DNA of 64,000 nt, from NCBI RefSeq assembly GCF_002078875.1, contig NC_034420.1, forward strand, positions 3,223,814-3,287,813. The letters are read 5' to 3'. A program made the position numbers and the translations under genes. The stretch is from Numida meleagris (lineage: Eukaryota > Chordata > Aves > Galliformes > Numididae). The notes beneath the pieces are model-generated. The model was not told the DNA's origin. It saw only the letters and a list, made by a program, of their open reading frames with translations, and ran no database searches. This document shows positions 11,600 through 24,954 of the stretch, in pieces (position 1 is the stretch's first letter; the number at the start of each line of letters is the position of its first letter).

Positions 11600-14125
11600 A
11601 GTTTCACGGCTGCTTTTCATACATTTCTTGTGAAGATATTTGTAAGAAAGCACTGTCTAATGGCTTAATTCTCTGTGGTCTTATTTAATGAATTTGAGAT
11701 TTGGGGGTTTACTCTGAAGAAGAATAAATGAGTATGTTAAACTAATCAGAGTGCTTCTCCAGTAGTTAAACACAGCAGACCCCAGACGTACTGGCCCAGG
11801 CAGAAGAAGGGATATGAACTCTGATCTTACTTGAGAATTTAAAATACTTTAATCTCTCTAAGCATTTTTACTTTTGAAACAAGGTGTAAGTAAAGTCACT
11901 GTTCCCTGGATTCTGAGCTGTTAACCAGGATCCTGCAGAATTGTTTGTTCTTGAAGACAAATAAATGATGGAGTTATGTAATCCTTTGCAAAGACATAAT
12001 GCAAAAGCAATGTTAGACAGTTTCTTTGCTCACCACTTCTAATCCACCTCGTAGATTGTTCTAGAGTACTCCCTTCTCTACTCTGCTTTTGTTTCTATGG
12101 AGGGCCTTTCCACAGTAGATATCCAGCTGCCTGTAAGACATTTGCTGCCTCCTAAGACCTTTCTCTCAAACTCCTGGACAAGAAAGATAGGCTAGGAAAG
12201 AAGGCTGACTTGGATAGACATCATTTCTTCTAGGAGGCATAATGTTTCATTTAATTCTGTCTCTAATGCTGCAGTGTGTTTACAGGTGATGTGACAACTG
12301 AGCAGTCTAGAAGGGTTATAGAAGGAAGTGGCTTTAAAAGCTTCTTGAATTTACAGAATTTGGTCAGGTCTGGGCCTGAAAGACACATTCTTGGATGAGA
12401 AAACAAAAGACTGTGTCTATTTATACACGAGGGAATTACATTTGTATGAGGTTCTTTTTTCTTACCTTTCTTTCCTCTCCTTCCTTCCCCGATCTCCTGT
12501 TTGTTTTTATCATGATGGGAGAATTAGCCTGGATTTCTAACATCCTCACAATTTAGGATGTTCAGATCAGGAGTTTCTCTTAATTTTGATGAGAAGCTTC
12601 CATACCATATGTAATTGGGAATTACTTTTATGGTTTCAAAAATTACAGCAACCCATGCAGACCTATTTCTGAGGTGTGTTTTAATTTAGAGTATGTTGCA
12701 GATGTACTGCCACAAACTGGTGTGTGGGCATGCTGTTAGTGTAATGTACTATAATTGCATTGAGTGGCTGTTACACTGATGATTTTTCTTTGGCTAGATC
12801 TACTTAAATGAAGAAATGAAAGAATGCTTTTTTGTTGTTGTTTACCTGTATAGCTCTGTTTACCACATAAACTCAAGAGAACAAAAATGTGCCATATATA
12901 TTTTTTTTATCTTCAACGCCTTTCAAATTCCAGACTGTGTTCAAAGATAACCTCAAAAGAATTGCAGGAGGGAATCTGTTGTTTCTCTATGATCTCCTCA
13001 TCTAATATGATTAAAGACGTAACATGACGTGAATATGTGAAACACTAAATGAACAATTGTTCCTTATCAGGATTTCTCATTGTATGCAAGTTTCTGTATG
13101 CAAGCCTGTACCTTTTCAGGAAGTGTGTAATCTCTTTTTCATTGCAAATGGTTTGTCTAGGACAAATGCATGACTCTTATTTCATAGGCAAAGAAATTCT
13201 GAGAAGGTCAGTAAGAGACACTATCTCTCTATAAAATATGACAATCAATAACAGTTTAACCTCTAATCTATATCAACAGATAACTTTTATTTACTATTTG
13301 ACTTGTGTAAAGACAAAGACAGGTAATCCAAAAGGAGTAGTCGCAATAGAGACGAATGACCTTCCTTTGCAAGAATGCAGATACCAGTGGGCAAAAAGCA
13401 TTTCAGCTTCAGCATCATGCAAAGGGCTATTTTGCAAAGAAACACTGTGTGTTAGTTGTTGAAACTTTTTTGTGCATTCCCCGAAACAAATGACACTATT
13501 CTGAATATTTTCCTTTCTGGGCCGTAAATAAAGTCTTTTATGTTGACAATGCTAATATTATATTTTAAAATATATTTGCATTTGTGTTTTTTGTCATTTT
13601 TTATTGCATTGTATAAATCCCAGAGCACAGATCCAACATGCTCATTGTGAGAAAGCCCTGTTTCTTGGGATAGCATCATGCAATGATACAGGTGACCATT
13701 AATATTTCATTATGGTTTACTGGATGAATCTATGGGAAAGCTATTTCAACAAGAACTGTAGATAGGTGTTTCGAGTGGAAGTCAGGAAGGTTAATTTTAA
13801 GTGATTTTTGAAAATTGGATTATTTCACACAGATCATTCTCAAGCGTGAATATTCTTGATGCAAAATAATCTTAGGATACTGCAGTCTAACCAGGCTTTA
13901 AATCTGCTAGGTGAGGGGAAAGATGGGAAGGGAGTAGCAGAAAATAATTTTGTTACTACTTGTAATTCTGGGATTTAGCATCACACCTGTAGTATTGGAG
14001 AGATAAAGTAAGAAATGATTAGGAAATATTTATGTTCAGAGAAGGTGATGCACATTTTGTGCTCTAGCTTGTAAATGCTTCCTAATGCATGAAGATACGC
14101 ATGTGATTACAGTGTTTTTACTTAC
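11600..14125. other. Intron-like DNA
   Basis: No repeat family or convincing exon was seen. A minus-strand GTGAGC donor near 12036 and a GTAAGA donor near 12465 have no good acceptor and frame. Short ORFs at 13049-13679 lack splice signals. Confidence 0.45.
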
Positions 14126-14241
14126 TTTCCCATTTCAGTGACATGTAAGAAATTTCCTTTAATCTGAAGCCATGAATCTATAATTGAGAAGTTATGATCA
14201 ATGTCTGCTGGAGTTATTTGATTTGTTGATAAATATACATC
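14126..14241 (-). CDS. Candidate internal exon of unidentified minus-strand gene
   Basis: The minus strand carries 116 open bases ending in GTAAGTAAA, an almost perfect donor. The 38 codons read DVYLSTNQITPADIDHNFSI and then IDSWLQIKGNFLHVTEMG. The acceptor is placed at ACAAGAG and is the weak part; CAAG two bases earlier is an alternative in a different phase. Leaving with two bases (AA), it joins the exon at 11459-11563 without a stop. Mixed polar and beta-type hydrophobic residues resemble a globular extracellular or lumenal domain. The product was not recognised. Confidence 0.4.
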
Positions 14242-15916
14242 CTCTTGTTTAAGAATATAAGATTATTTGTTTCATTATTAGTCTCGTTCTTCTCTAAATG
14301 AAAGAATCAATTTCTATATAATTTTTAAATATATTTTCTTGCCTTTCCTACTTTATGAAGCCTATTTCTAACACCAAAAGGCAAAATCTGTTATACTTGC
14401 AAGTACTTACAAAGGCAGTATTGTAAGTTTTATTATAGTTGTGCTACTGACTGTAAGTTCTGGGACAGTTTGTCTTGGTGGAGGCAGTATGAAAAGTAAA
14501 CCACAACACTTCTTAGAATAGAAGATTCTCATTTGCTTTTCAGCTAAGCAAGGAAGGTGACACCACCTCTGTAAATGTACAAGAGTGTGTTTTTCAGATG
14601 TAGCCCAATTAGTAAGAAATGATTGTAGATCTTCTTGGCTCTGTGGGAAAATTCAGTGCTGCTTTCTCAAAATGAGGCCTTGCATACACACAGATCTTTC
14701 AAGTGGAGTCACAGAAAATTGCTGGTGTTTTATCTCCACTGTTGGATTTGGAGTTTAGCTTTCCTTCTCTCACTTTTTCATTATGTGTGGTGTTGTTCAT
14801 ATCCATGCTAATCAACTCTATTATTTGGAATAATGTGATTGAGTGTAACTGAAAGCCTGAATTACACACAAATCTAGCATGAGAAAAAGGCACTCAGTAT
14901 GATAGGATTTAGAATGTAAATACTGTGACTTTTCTGACCATATCGTTTAGTTAAATAATGGAAATGGACACTTGTGAGGACAGAAAAATTCAACGTAGCA
15001 TTTACAGCTGTAAGCAAGAGATCAATAGAGGGAGCGCCTGGCACACGATGTGGAGACGAATCTCCTGTGCCTTTGTAGGTAACACATAACTCCTTTGGAA
15101 TCAGTTTGCCTCATTTTTGGCTAAAGGGTTTTCTGGAGGAAACTTATGAGAAGTGTGTCCTTTTTGCAGGTCTGGGAATGCGTGCTATTTTCCTTTAAGT
15201 AAATCAGTGCACGAATATTCAATTTGTTTGTGACTCTAAAAATAATGAAGTATAAATACGCTTAGGTATCTGCACACTAATTACTTCGAATTGCAGGGGA
15301 AAGAAAAAGGCGGTGCTATTTTCCTATTATTTCAATAGAGAAAGGTTTTCTTTTGAGATACGTTGAACCTAAGATAATTGAAATAATCATTTGAGGATTA
15401 AAAACAAGGAAGATGACTGACTGCAGGTTCATTTCACTTCAAGTACATAAATCTTATAAATGTGGAAAAAGAACACCAGGTGAAAAAGTGCCCCATTCCC
15501 ATTTCAGTTATACCAAACAACTTTCTCTTTTATCAAGATTTTGACAACATAATTTTGCATATAACCTTTATAAAGACATACAATTCAAAGTAGTTACTTT
15601 TCTTAAATAATCCATTTCTTTCATTGAAAGTAAAGTAAATGGAGGCAGAGTTTAGTTTGCACAGTACGTACTTCCCTTTGTTGTAGTCTCATAACAATTG
15701 CAGATAAAAATGTAATTTTTCAATGTATTCAAAGTATATAGTAGCAGGTCATGACTCAATTCTGTTCTCCAATTTAGAGCAAATTCAACAAATGATATTT
15801 TGTTTTGCTGAGAAGATTTCCAAATTCTGATACAAAATTGGCATATTAAAATTGTTGCTTGCGTTAACATAAGAGGTGTCTGAGGTTTGGAGCACAGAGA
15901 ACAAAGGTAATTTTAC

Positions 15917-15944
15917 CTTGCTTTCTCTGCAAAGTAAAGTAGTC
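15917..15944 (-). CDS. Candidate 28-base exon
   Basis: An AAG|GTAAAATT donor follows 28 bases that read TTLLCRESK when entered with one base. That reading joins the candidate at 17616-17806 and the one at 14126-14241 in phase. The acceptor is poor and the other two frames are also open here, so support is slight. Confidence 0.17.
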
Positions 15945-17615
15945 CTTACTTCCTCAGTAGGTTTTCAAATAAGTTTCAAACAGTAGGAGCATTTAAACTG
16001 TGTGCTACTATCAAAAGCATAGGGGGCACTTTTCTTCGTACCAAATATTAATTATTTTGGGTTCTGCAACTCAAATAACATTAGCCAATGTGCTTGCTGT
16101 GCTATTTGTGTGATTATGTTAGTTCCTCGATTAATCTTTGGTCCAGACAATGTCATGACAGTACAGTCAGGCTTGACAGTCCACTGAAAATTAGCCTGAA
16201 AATGTAAGGAATAATTTAATCCTTTTGAACTTTTACAAGAATACAGCTACCAATTCAAGTTACCTCCTTCTGTAAATGCAGGCAAGTGCTCTGGGCTAGT
16301 TTTCTGTATATATTTCTCCATGTTCTTTTTATCCCTGCCCTCCTAATTGGGTGGACTCTTTACACAGTTTTTTCTAGTTTTCACAAGCTTCCAAAGCTCA
16401 GGAAGCAATCTCTGAGAAGATGATGAATGATACACAGCAAAACCCAGACAAGCTTCTATCCTATTTCACAGAGTACTACATCTACTACATTTTTAGCTTC
16501 CAAAATTTAATACGACACATCCTGTAGCATAACAAGAGAATCTATTTAAATAGAAATGCCCGATTTTGCTCAATTCAAAATAAGCATATTATGTTGTTTG
16601 AAAAGGCTGAAACGTATGAATTTTATACTTATCAGTGTAACAATAATATTTCCTTAACAGCTGATTAATTTCAATGTCTTTACCATTAACATACCGGTGT
16701 TTTCCATTATTTGCATTTGCTCGCAACCTTTCTTTGTCCTTTCAGGAGAGAATGTTAGTGCTTATTTACACAAAATAAAGACAGCTTCGCTTTTAAAGTT
16801 CAATATTTTGGGCAAGCAGTAACTAACCAGTCCACTATCCAGTCTTAGCAGGAAATAGTTCTAGTGCTGATCACAAGGAGATGACTTGTGGCATCAGCTC
16901 ATTTTGAGAAGTTTAGCAAACATGTTATCTGTAGCAACAGTTCTGATGTAATGTTTATAAGTTCACACTGGCCTGTTTTGCCATTGCTGGTGATATGCTT
17001 GTTACCAAAACAACCTCAAAGTCTGTTCTTCACCATGCCCGTCAGGTCACATACAGATGATGTTTCATCAGGATCTAATATTTGAAAGGTATGTTTAAAG
17101 AGAATCATCTTTCTAGATTTAAAACTTTAAATTATAAACTAACTTATAATGAAGCTTGAACAACTTCGTACTGCAGAAAGCTCTTAAGTGATAAGCTGAT
17201 ACTTTAAATAGGTTCTAGTTTGTCCAAATAATGAATATGCCAACTTGCATAGTGAATTATCGATATGACTGCATATACCGACTTAAAATTATAATAGATA
17301 GCCTTCTATACTTATTAGTTAAGGAAAACTACATTTTCTTCACCATAGCTGAGCCACGGCTGACTCATAAACACAGAGGGAAAATTGTATGGAGAGGCAA
17401 TTATAAGGAAAGAGAAAAAGAGTATGCAAGCTTGAAAATATATTCCTTAATGTGCAAATACATCAAGTTTGTTAGTATTCTTTTACCACTTAATGCATTT
17501 TCTGCTTAAAACAGTGTCTTTAAAGAGCATAGTTACTACTATGATGTCGCACACACTTGCCCTCTAATTTCCCATCTAGTGAACTGACCTTGGCACTACC
17601 AGCACCAGAACACAC

Positions 17616-17806
17616 CTGTAAGTCACAGTGACTCCTGTAGCACCTCTGTGCCAATGAAAGGTTCTTTGCTTATATGCCACCATTGGGAACCTTGTAGGAA
17701 ATGCAGCTGGTGTAACAGAAAATGAATCCAGCTCCCTAATTTTTATCCAAGTTGGATCAGTGTGACTAATGTTAGAAGCAAAGTTTCTGTAATCCTTATT
17801 CTGCAT
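17616..17806 (-). CDS. Candidate internal exon, 63 codons, unidentified
   Basis: The longest minus-strand exon candidate in the low half of the window. An acceptor (GTATTCATGGCTTCTTAATTTAG) opens onto 191 bases ending at ACAG|GTGTGT. The protein reads MQNKDYRNFASNISHTDPTW, then IKIRELDSFSVTPAAFPTRF, then PMVAYKQRTFHWHRGATGVT. Its composition is balanced, with Trp, His, Pro and Arg that chance AT-rich ORFs usually lack. It enters on a codon boundary and leaves with two bases. The initial ATG follows the acceptor directly, so it need not be a start codon. No family was recognised. Confidence 0.4.
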
Positions 17807-18039
17807 CTAAATTAAGAAGCCATGAATACGCACAGCATGAAGACCAAAGTGATAAGAAAGTACAGTTTGCAGTCATTTTCAGAGCAAAGCTACACTTGGA
17901 ATTTCCTAGTTTTATGTATGCACAGAATATGGAAATCCATACAACTACCACCCCAGTGTGGTGGGAATAAATAGGAAGCTGTATGGAAAAATCATGCAAG
18001 ATCTTCCCAGCTACTTTTCTAATTACCTCCATGAGACAG

Positions 18040-20290
18040 AAACTTCTTTCAAAGACAGTCTATTTTAAATTGTGCTGATTTTTTTTTGTTCTTGCTCCCT
18101 TTTGCTTATGGTTAAGGAATGAAGTAAAGGCCTCAGGAACTTCTTCCTTCATAGGAATATGCCCACAGATTAAGGGAGAATATACAACACTTTCTATTCA
18201 GTGTATATATAATCTTTCATCATTTTAGTCTCAGTTACCTGAAAAGCACAAGTACCAGATCTACATATGAAGCAACAGAACTAAACACTGTCTCTGAATA
18301 TCTGAAAGAGCTGGAATTGTGCCCCTTAAGAATAAGCAATATATAAAATAGCTGAATTAAGCCAAATAAAACAAAATGACCCACTGCTAAGAAATTGAAT
18401 TTGAGATGAAAAACTGTGTATCTCAGTACTATTATTAACTGCACTTATCTAAAGATTACTCTAACAATGTAAAATATGTTATCTATAAAAATAGTTGCAT
18501 AAGAAATCCTAGTAATGTAATACTGGCTGCTGAAAAACCTGCAATATCTATGAACACTTCTGCTATCAATAAGACCTCCAAAACATGTGACAAGCCCAGA
18601 TAAACATGGTTAAATCTGCTCAAGTTGCATTATGTATTCATTTCAGCTGCATGCATCTTCATAAATGAGTACTTTTAAATGAACTTGTCCTGAAAATTAG
18701 AATTTTGCTCTCACAAAACCTCAGTATAAGATTTCATCAAAAATGTATTTGGCTCAAATTTCTTCTTCTTTACATTCCTCTAATTCTTAGGCAGAAACAA
18801 CTTATTACTAGGAAATAACACAATAATGTTTTACATTTGATTTGTTTTATATTCTGATACATTTCTCTACTTTGGACACCAAAAAGCAAAGACAGAAAAG
18901 AGGTCTCATTTATAATTTAGAACAAGAAAGAATATGAAGTCTTTGATGAAAATGCACTTTGGCCAGCATCTTTAATAATAAACCTTTGCCTCCCATCTTG
19001 CTCAGTACTAGTTCAGGTGAAAACATGCTCTTACTGAATGACCAGGTGTGCTCTCTGAACCAGCAGCAAGTGTCCTTCCTGAACCATCAAAGTCATTTCC
19101 TGCTTCCTCAGTCTTCCAAACCTACTTTGTTTTGCCTGAAATCAGTGTCTGAGTTCAAGGTCATATGGCTTCAGGCAAAATGAATTTGAGCTAGCTTTTA
19201 AACTACATGCTAGGTGTAATTTTACTTTAAAAATAAAAGTAGTATATAAAACAGCATAGTTTATAGATGCAGAGTTCACAGCTGCTGCTTTTGTTTACTG
19301 ATGCATATTTGTACAACATAGAAAGGCTTGAGCATTCCTGATAATACTTAAGGCTGTAATACATTAGTCCAGGAAAATAAGAGAGAGAGAGGGAGGACAG
19401 TAGAATATAATGGATGAAATAAAATGTGCAAATATACAGGTAATTTAAAGCTCTTACATAAATACCTGTGTGTGCTTAGGTTTCTTAAATTAGACATTTC
19501 AGTAGGACAACAGCAGAAATTAACATGAAGCATTCACAAACATCATCTCTGTTTAATGTTCATTTGACAGCAATGAAAGGAAAACTAGGAAACCTATGCT
19601 AGCACCTTCCATGAACTTCTAGAAACCAAGAAAGTAAATACAGAAAGAGCATGAATCTCAATATCAGCTCTACAACAGTTTTTGAATGTGACATATTAGC
19701 AAGTTTGCACTTGGAGTATCTCACGATCCACAGAAAAGCTAAAAGGCTCTGCTCCAGAGGTTACAGGCAAAATGTCATCAGGAGCATCCCTGGCTTACCT
19801 AGTTACACACTGACTGCCTGTATATACATTACCTCAAAGAAACAAATTTCTGAAGAACCAAGCTGACACAGAGACACAAAATACATGATAGACATTTTTA
19901 AAATATCTATTTGTTATCAGTTCTTACTGTGTCCCTAGTTTTGAGACTGCTTCCAGAAATCTTGCTCATAAAGAAGCTCTCTGTATGTTTGAAACAGTAT
20001 TAAAATTTACCCCAGATCTCTCTGCTGTCAAAATCTTTTGAAAATAACTCATATATTTGTATTACAGAAAGCAAGATATTGCATCTGGTGAGGCCTGTTG
20101 CTCCTGAGTATTTACCCCAGATGTTAGGTATGCTTGTGCAATCTGGGTTGTCGCAGCTATTCTTGTAGACACCGTGTTTGCATAAAAAGAGGGATGCTAC
20201 TCACATTTGTTTCCACTATAATTTAGAATGAAAAAAAACCCAAACCATCTTGTCCTCCTGCAGGACACTCACTGACATTCCCACTGGCTT
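18040..20290. other. Intron-like DNA
   Basis: A 63-base minus-strand segment at about 18243-18305 has a good acceptor and a CAG|GTAACT donor, but its only open phase does not join its neighbours. A GA-rich run lies at 19381-19393. Nothing else was recognised. Confidence 0.4.
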
Positions 20291-20294
20291 GTAC

Positions 20295-20365
20295 CTGGGC
20301 AGATATACACAGCTCTGGTGATTCAGCACCATTCATCACCGTGCATTTGAATTTGCCATGTGTAG
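20295..20365 (-). CDS. Candidate 71-base exon, unidentified
   Basis: Bounded by a moderate minus-strand acceptor (CAGCTTTCATCTAG) and a CCCAG|GTACAAG donor. The frame reads THGKFKCTVMNGAESPELCI then SAQ, which superficially recalls the end of an immunoglobulin-like domain (a Cys within a beta strand). This is not enough to claim one. It leaves on a codon boundary, matching the exon at 17616-17806. Its two-base entry does not match the one at 24641-24737, so an exon would be missing between them. Confidence 0.25.
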
Positions 20366-20369
20366 CTAG

Positions 20370-23300
20370 ATGAAAGCTGTATGACATGCACAGAATTTTA
20401 CAACTCTTCACAGTCTCATTCTTAAGTAAAGCACACCAAGGCACATATTATCAGTGCTATCAGTACCCATTTAAGGGGCAATGTGAGATATCAGGTCAAA
20501 GCATTCAGCTGACAAATGTGTGCACAAATGAGCCTATTATGAAAAAACCTGTAATGCTTTGTCACTTAACACTTAAAACATCAGATCAGAAAAGCCGTGG
20601 CTGACTGTAGGAAACAAAACTATGTTAGCAAAGGGTGACTGTGATCCCATCCCCGTGAGGACATCAAAAGAGCCAGTTTGATCCCAGCCTGTATTTATTC
20701 CATTATACTGACCAGTACCAAATGCCAGAGCAAAATAGCTCCAGCAGTTTGCTTTATGGTGTGTTTCCAAGACTATGCTACCAATTCCTGACCATGGCAT
20801 GCTAGCCAAGTGTTCCAAAGCATTCATTACACTTAAGTGGACAGTGAGCATCTCAGTGCTGCTCTGCACACACAGATATGGACATCCATCAGCAAACCCT
20901 GTGGGTTTGTTTGTGTGGCATTCTCCTTTTGCCTTTTACTTATTATTAACAGCAGGGATTTAGTTCCCAGGTTAGGGGTGGCCTTTTGAGTATGTTTTTA
21001 ACAGTATGCACTTTTATGTTCACTATGTGCTCCATCTTCTCCTCTGACAAAGTGATGTCAGTGTTATCAAGAAAAAGGGACTAAGAGCTTTAATGCCCCC
21101 TTACTTTCCTTTCGTTTTTATCTACTATGCTCCTCTACACGCCTCTAAAAATGGAACATATGACAAAAGAGAACAGGAGGCAGTGGAAGATAAGTCTTTT
21201 CCCTATTCAGTATCTCTTTGGCCGTAGTTGTGCACTGGTACCCCAGGGCATGAGGATATGTGACAGTATTTTCAGTTTGCAGGTCTCTACGAAGTTATGC
21301 ACGATGCAATTGAAGAAGCATGTTTTGTCAGGCAAGAAAGAAGCTGAAGAGGCATACTGCCTTGAGCAAGAAAGCATATCTACTGTGAATTACTGAAAGG
21401 AGACAGGATATTCTCAGTTAAGCTCTCTCCACATGAAAAAGTTTCATTTGTCAGAAATGACAGTGTCAGTAAATAGGATTCAATTTTACATTTTTTGTGT
21501 CAACAGTCCTGCCTCTCAAATCGTTTCTAAGTACATCATTCCATTCTTGAAGAAACAGCTTTTTCTTCCTTCTTTTTCTTCTTTTTATTTTTTTTCATAA
21601 TTGCTCGTTGTGGTTAACAATGTATTTCCTGATCTGGAAATATGTATTTAGTAATAATGTTTGGCTTTCAACCACGCAAGATGTAAAAAGGAAGTTCTCT
21701 TTCTAGTCAACTATAGGCACTGTTCATTTTTTATTACAATTCTTCCTATTTGTAGAGGTATTTACTCATTAAATGTGCCAATTATAGAGGGAATGCAAGA
21801 AAACTTGAATATATATAAGGAAGCAAAGTTCTCAGGGCCTGGAAATTTTTCTTACTGAAAGACTGGTTAAGAGGCATTTATATCTACCTTTGAAAAAAAA
21901 AGTCCATGGACTATTAGTTATTTTCAGTTATCTTAGAAGATACCAGATAAGAGCATTGATTTTCTTGTGTCAAATAGTCAAAGGAGTTTCAGATGACATC
22001 AAGAATAAGTACTTCTCCTATGCTTAGTAATACTAGTCCCTATAGTAGGGCTGGTTTTGAGGAGCATTGACATTAGCCATTCCATGGGTTCTTCCTCAGT
22101 GAAGTACAACTATTAATTTTTAGTCATGACAGTTTGACTGGAGACAGAGTACAGGACCTATGATTTCTTTATGAGCAGCTGAAATGGAAATTTATAATGC
22201 ACTACTCATTTTGGCATGTTATTACAACCGCCAGTAATTCCCCCCCTCATGGCCAACAAATTGTTGTCTGCCAAGCATGGCAGCCAGTCTGAAATAAGTT
22301 TCACCAAATGAGCTTCAATCATATTAACACAGCTGAGGCTTGAAATCAACCTTCAGAGACAGGCAGCAAATATTCTAAAACTAGATGAACAAAAGGAAAC
22401 CTCTGCCTCCAGTTAAGGCAATAGGAGCTCTGCCAAACTTTCTGCCACTAGAAATCTCTCCCAGCATATTTCTGCTTCTAGCTGCTGTTATTCATCTTCT
22501 CTAGGAACCGCTTGGAATGGCACAGGCGCTGTGAAGCAGGAAGTAAGACAGATGGCTAAAACATCTTCTCCTATCATGTAAATCCAAGCCTTACAGCAGT
22601 GCAGGAACACATGGGGCCTTTCTGTTCCTTTCTGTTTGTCTCTGATGAACATGCTGTACTATAAATCAATTCCCAGAGCAATCAATGAAAAATGAGCAAT
22701 TAGGCAGCCTACTTCACTGGACTGCATTCCCACCATTGTCCATCTAGTCTCATATTAAGCAATTAATGTAAAAGGACTATTACACAAAGCATCTGTAGTA
22801 ACTTTGCTTTTTATTTAAAATTTTTTGTTTTGTTTTTAAAAAAGCTATCAAAGGTGATTTCTGGCACAGTGTCTTCCTTCTCCATCCTTAAACTTTGTAC
22901 TTGCGTGGCAACACTTTATTCTAACTGCTCGAATTCCTCATTCAGTCAGTCTAGACACATTTCACTTAAGCAACCATTTCTAATCAGACACCATACATAA
23001 GTAGAAGAAACTTTCGGGGGCAAAATCTCTGCAGTAGACAACATAGCAGTCACAAAGTGCTGTATCACTATCAACTTGCAAGATCAAACTCTTGCAGGAC
23101 TGTTGGCCAATACCAAAGCACTAGAAGCATGATTCTTCCCATTGCTGCCAATTATTCCTCTGTTCAAATCCAAACAAAAAATGTAAGCAAACAACCCTAT
23201 CAGGCTCTACTCCCAACCACTAGCACTTCTGCGCACAGTCCTCGAAATATTTTGAGTTAAGGTGGAGAAGTTAAGACATAGAATTTTGCAAGGGAATATC

Positions 23301-23544
23301 CCCAGTTCCTTTGGGACATCTAAAACACAGAGATTGCTTTGAAATGGCCATGCCTAATCTGCTTATTTTCACAAAAAAACTGATTTTATTAAAATATCTT
23401 TTTCTCTGCAGCAATGTTCTGAAAAACCCCAAGCTCAGAACATAGATTATACAGCCTCAAGAGGGCAGCATAGTATTTCATGAACCACTCTATAGAAAGG
23501 AAATAATGCTTTAACAAACAGCAGGCTGTCACCACAGTGTATGG
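20370..23544. other. No gene seen; several short open frames
   Basis: A 98-codon minus-strand ORF (20573-20869) and an 89-codon plus-strand ORF (21127-21396) are open but lack paired splice sites and recognisable domains. The rest is AT-rich with no assigned repeat. Confidence 0.4.
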
Positions 23545-23721
23545 TAGAATCATACAATGGTTTGGGTAGAAAGAGACTTAAAGACCATCTAGCTCCAACA
23601 CCTCTGCCATGGGTAGGGACACCTCCCATCAGATGAGGTTACCCAAAATGCCATCCAACCTGGCCTTGAACACTTCCAGAGGCATCCGCAGCTTCTCTGG
23701 GCAACCTCTTCCAGTGTCTTA
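23545..23721 (-). repeat. CR1 LINE 3' fragment (A), minus strand
   Basis: Starts at 23545 with the reverse complement of the CR1 tail (AGAATCATACAATGG) and runs through the conserved GGCCTTGAACACTTCCAG segment to about 23721. It is truncated exactly where the second CR1 begins. Orientation is minus, so the element's 3' end is at the lower coordinate. Confidence 0.93.
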
Positions 23722-24566
23722 CCATAGAATCATAGAATTGTTATGGTTGGAGAAGACTTCTATGATCACCTAGACCAACCATCAACCCATCACCACCATG
23801 CCCACTAAACCATGTCCCTCAGTGTCACATCTTTCCTAATATCCAACCTGAACCTCCCCTGGCACAACATAAGGCCGTTTCCTCTTGTCCTATTGCTAGT
23901 TACCTTGGAGAGGAAACTGCACCCCCCCTTGCTACAACCTCCTTTCAGGGAGTTGTAGAGAGCAAATAGATCTCCCCTGAGCCTCTTCTTCTCCAGACTG
24001 AACAGTCCCAGTTCCCTCAACTGTTCTTCATAAGACTTGTGCTCCAGACACTTCACCAGCTTTGCTGTCCTTCTCTAAACATGCTCCAAGGCCTCCATGT
24101 CTTCCTGTAGTGAAGAGCCCAAAACTGAACACAGCACTCGAGGTGCAGCCTCACCAGTGCTGAGTACAGAGGGACGATCACCTCCCTGGTTCTGCTGACT
24201 ACACTATTTCTGATACAAACCAGGATGCCATTGGACTTCTTGGCTACCTGGGCACACTGCTGGCTCTTGTTCAACTAACTGGCAACTAACACCCCCAGAT
24301 CCTTTTCCTCTGCGCATTTTTCCAGCCACTCTGCCCCAAGCCTGTAGCAATGCATAAGGATTTTGTAACCAAAATGCAAATCTCAGCACTTGGTCTTGTT
24401 AAAGCTTATACAACTGGCCTCAGCCCATTGATCCACCCTGTCCAGATCCCTCTGAATTAAGGCCTTCCTACCCCTAGGCAGACTGACACTTTCTCCAACC
24501 TTGGTGTCATCTGCAAACTTACTGAGAGTGTACACAATCCCCTCGGCTACCCTCTGAGCATAGAAT
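23722..24566 (-). repeat. CR1 LINE 3' fragment (B), minus strand, about 0.85 kb
   Basis: Begins with the reverse-complemented CR1 tail (ATAGAATCATAGAATTG) and extends into the 3' part of the CR1 ORF2 region. The minus-strand ORFs at 23805-24056, 24053-24274 and 24204-24389 are pieces of one decayed reading frame of this element, split by frameshifts. The C-terminal reverse transcriptase region is inferred from position. Its 5' end fades at about 24566 into an AAAT repeat. Confidence 0.93.
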
Positions 24567-24590
24567 TAAGACCACAGTAAACAGTAATGA

Positions 24591-24616
24591 TAAATAAATA
24601 AACAAATAAATAAATA
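24591..24616. repeat. (AAAT)n microsatellite
   Basis: Repeated TAAA units with one C interruption, next to the truncated 5' end of CR1 copy B. Confidence 0.85.
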
Positions 24617-24640
24617 GGCAATAAAATGAGAGAAGCTCAC

Positions 24641-24737
24641 CGCAGTAACACTGTCTCGCCTGTTTTGCTCTAGTTCATGTAGCACCTCATGACACTCAGT
24701 AGCAGATGATGCAGGATGTAAATATAAGACCCGTACA
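24641..24737 (-). CDS. Candidate internal exon, 32 codons, unidentified
   Basis: The minus strand shows an acceptor (GATGTGGCTGCTACAG), 97 open bases and a GCG|GTGAGC donor. The reading is VRVLYLHPASSATECHEVLH followed by ELEQNRRDSVTA. Several CpGs (in TACGG, GGCGA and GCGG) stand out from the CpG-poor surroundings, and the second half looks like an amphipathic helix. It enters with one base and leaves on a codon boundary. It lies only about 75 bases from CR1 copy B, which would then be intronic. One of the better candidates, but no family was recognised. Confidence 0.42.
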
Positions 24738-24954
24738 CTGTAGCAGCCACATCACTTATCCTTACTTAATCAACAACTACTGAGAGCAACTAGCTCAAAA
24801 CATTCTAGGGTCTGCAATATTGAAATGCTTGCCTGCAATTGGTAATAATTCTGCTCATGTTTTCAAATGGTACAAAGAAATTTAGGTTTATAGCAACACT
24901 AATTGCAAACTGATCTCATGACTATTTGAGTACAATTGCCTTGTATGGCATTGC

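Noticed and set aside
12015..12062. Minus-strand GTGAGC donor with a nine-codon open segment
   Set aside because: Acceptor (GTACTCTAG) lacks a pyrimidine tract and the segment is too short to judge.
18243..18305. 63-base minus-strand exon candidate with good splice sites
   Set aside because: Its only open phase (one base in, two out) fits neither the exon candidate at 20295-20365 nor that at 17616-17806.
20573..20869. 98-codon minus-strand ORF with Gly/Thr-rich middle
   Set aside because: No acceptor-donor pair surrounds it and no domain was recognised, although composition looked interesting at first.
23805..24389. Three minus-strand ORFs of 61-83 codons
   Set aside because: Frameshifted remains of the CR1 copy B reading frame, not host genes.
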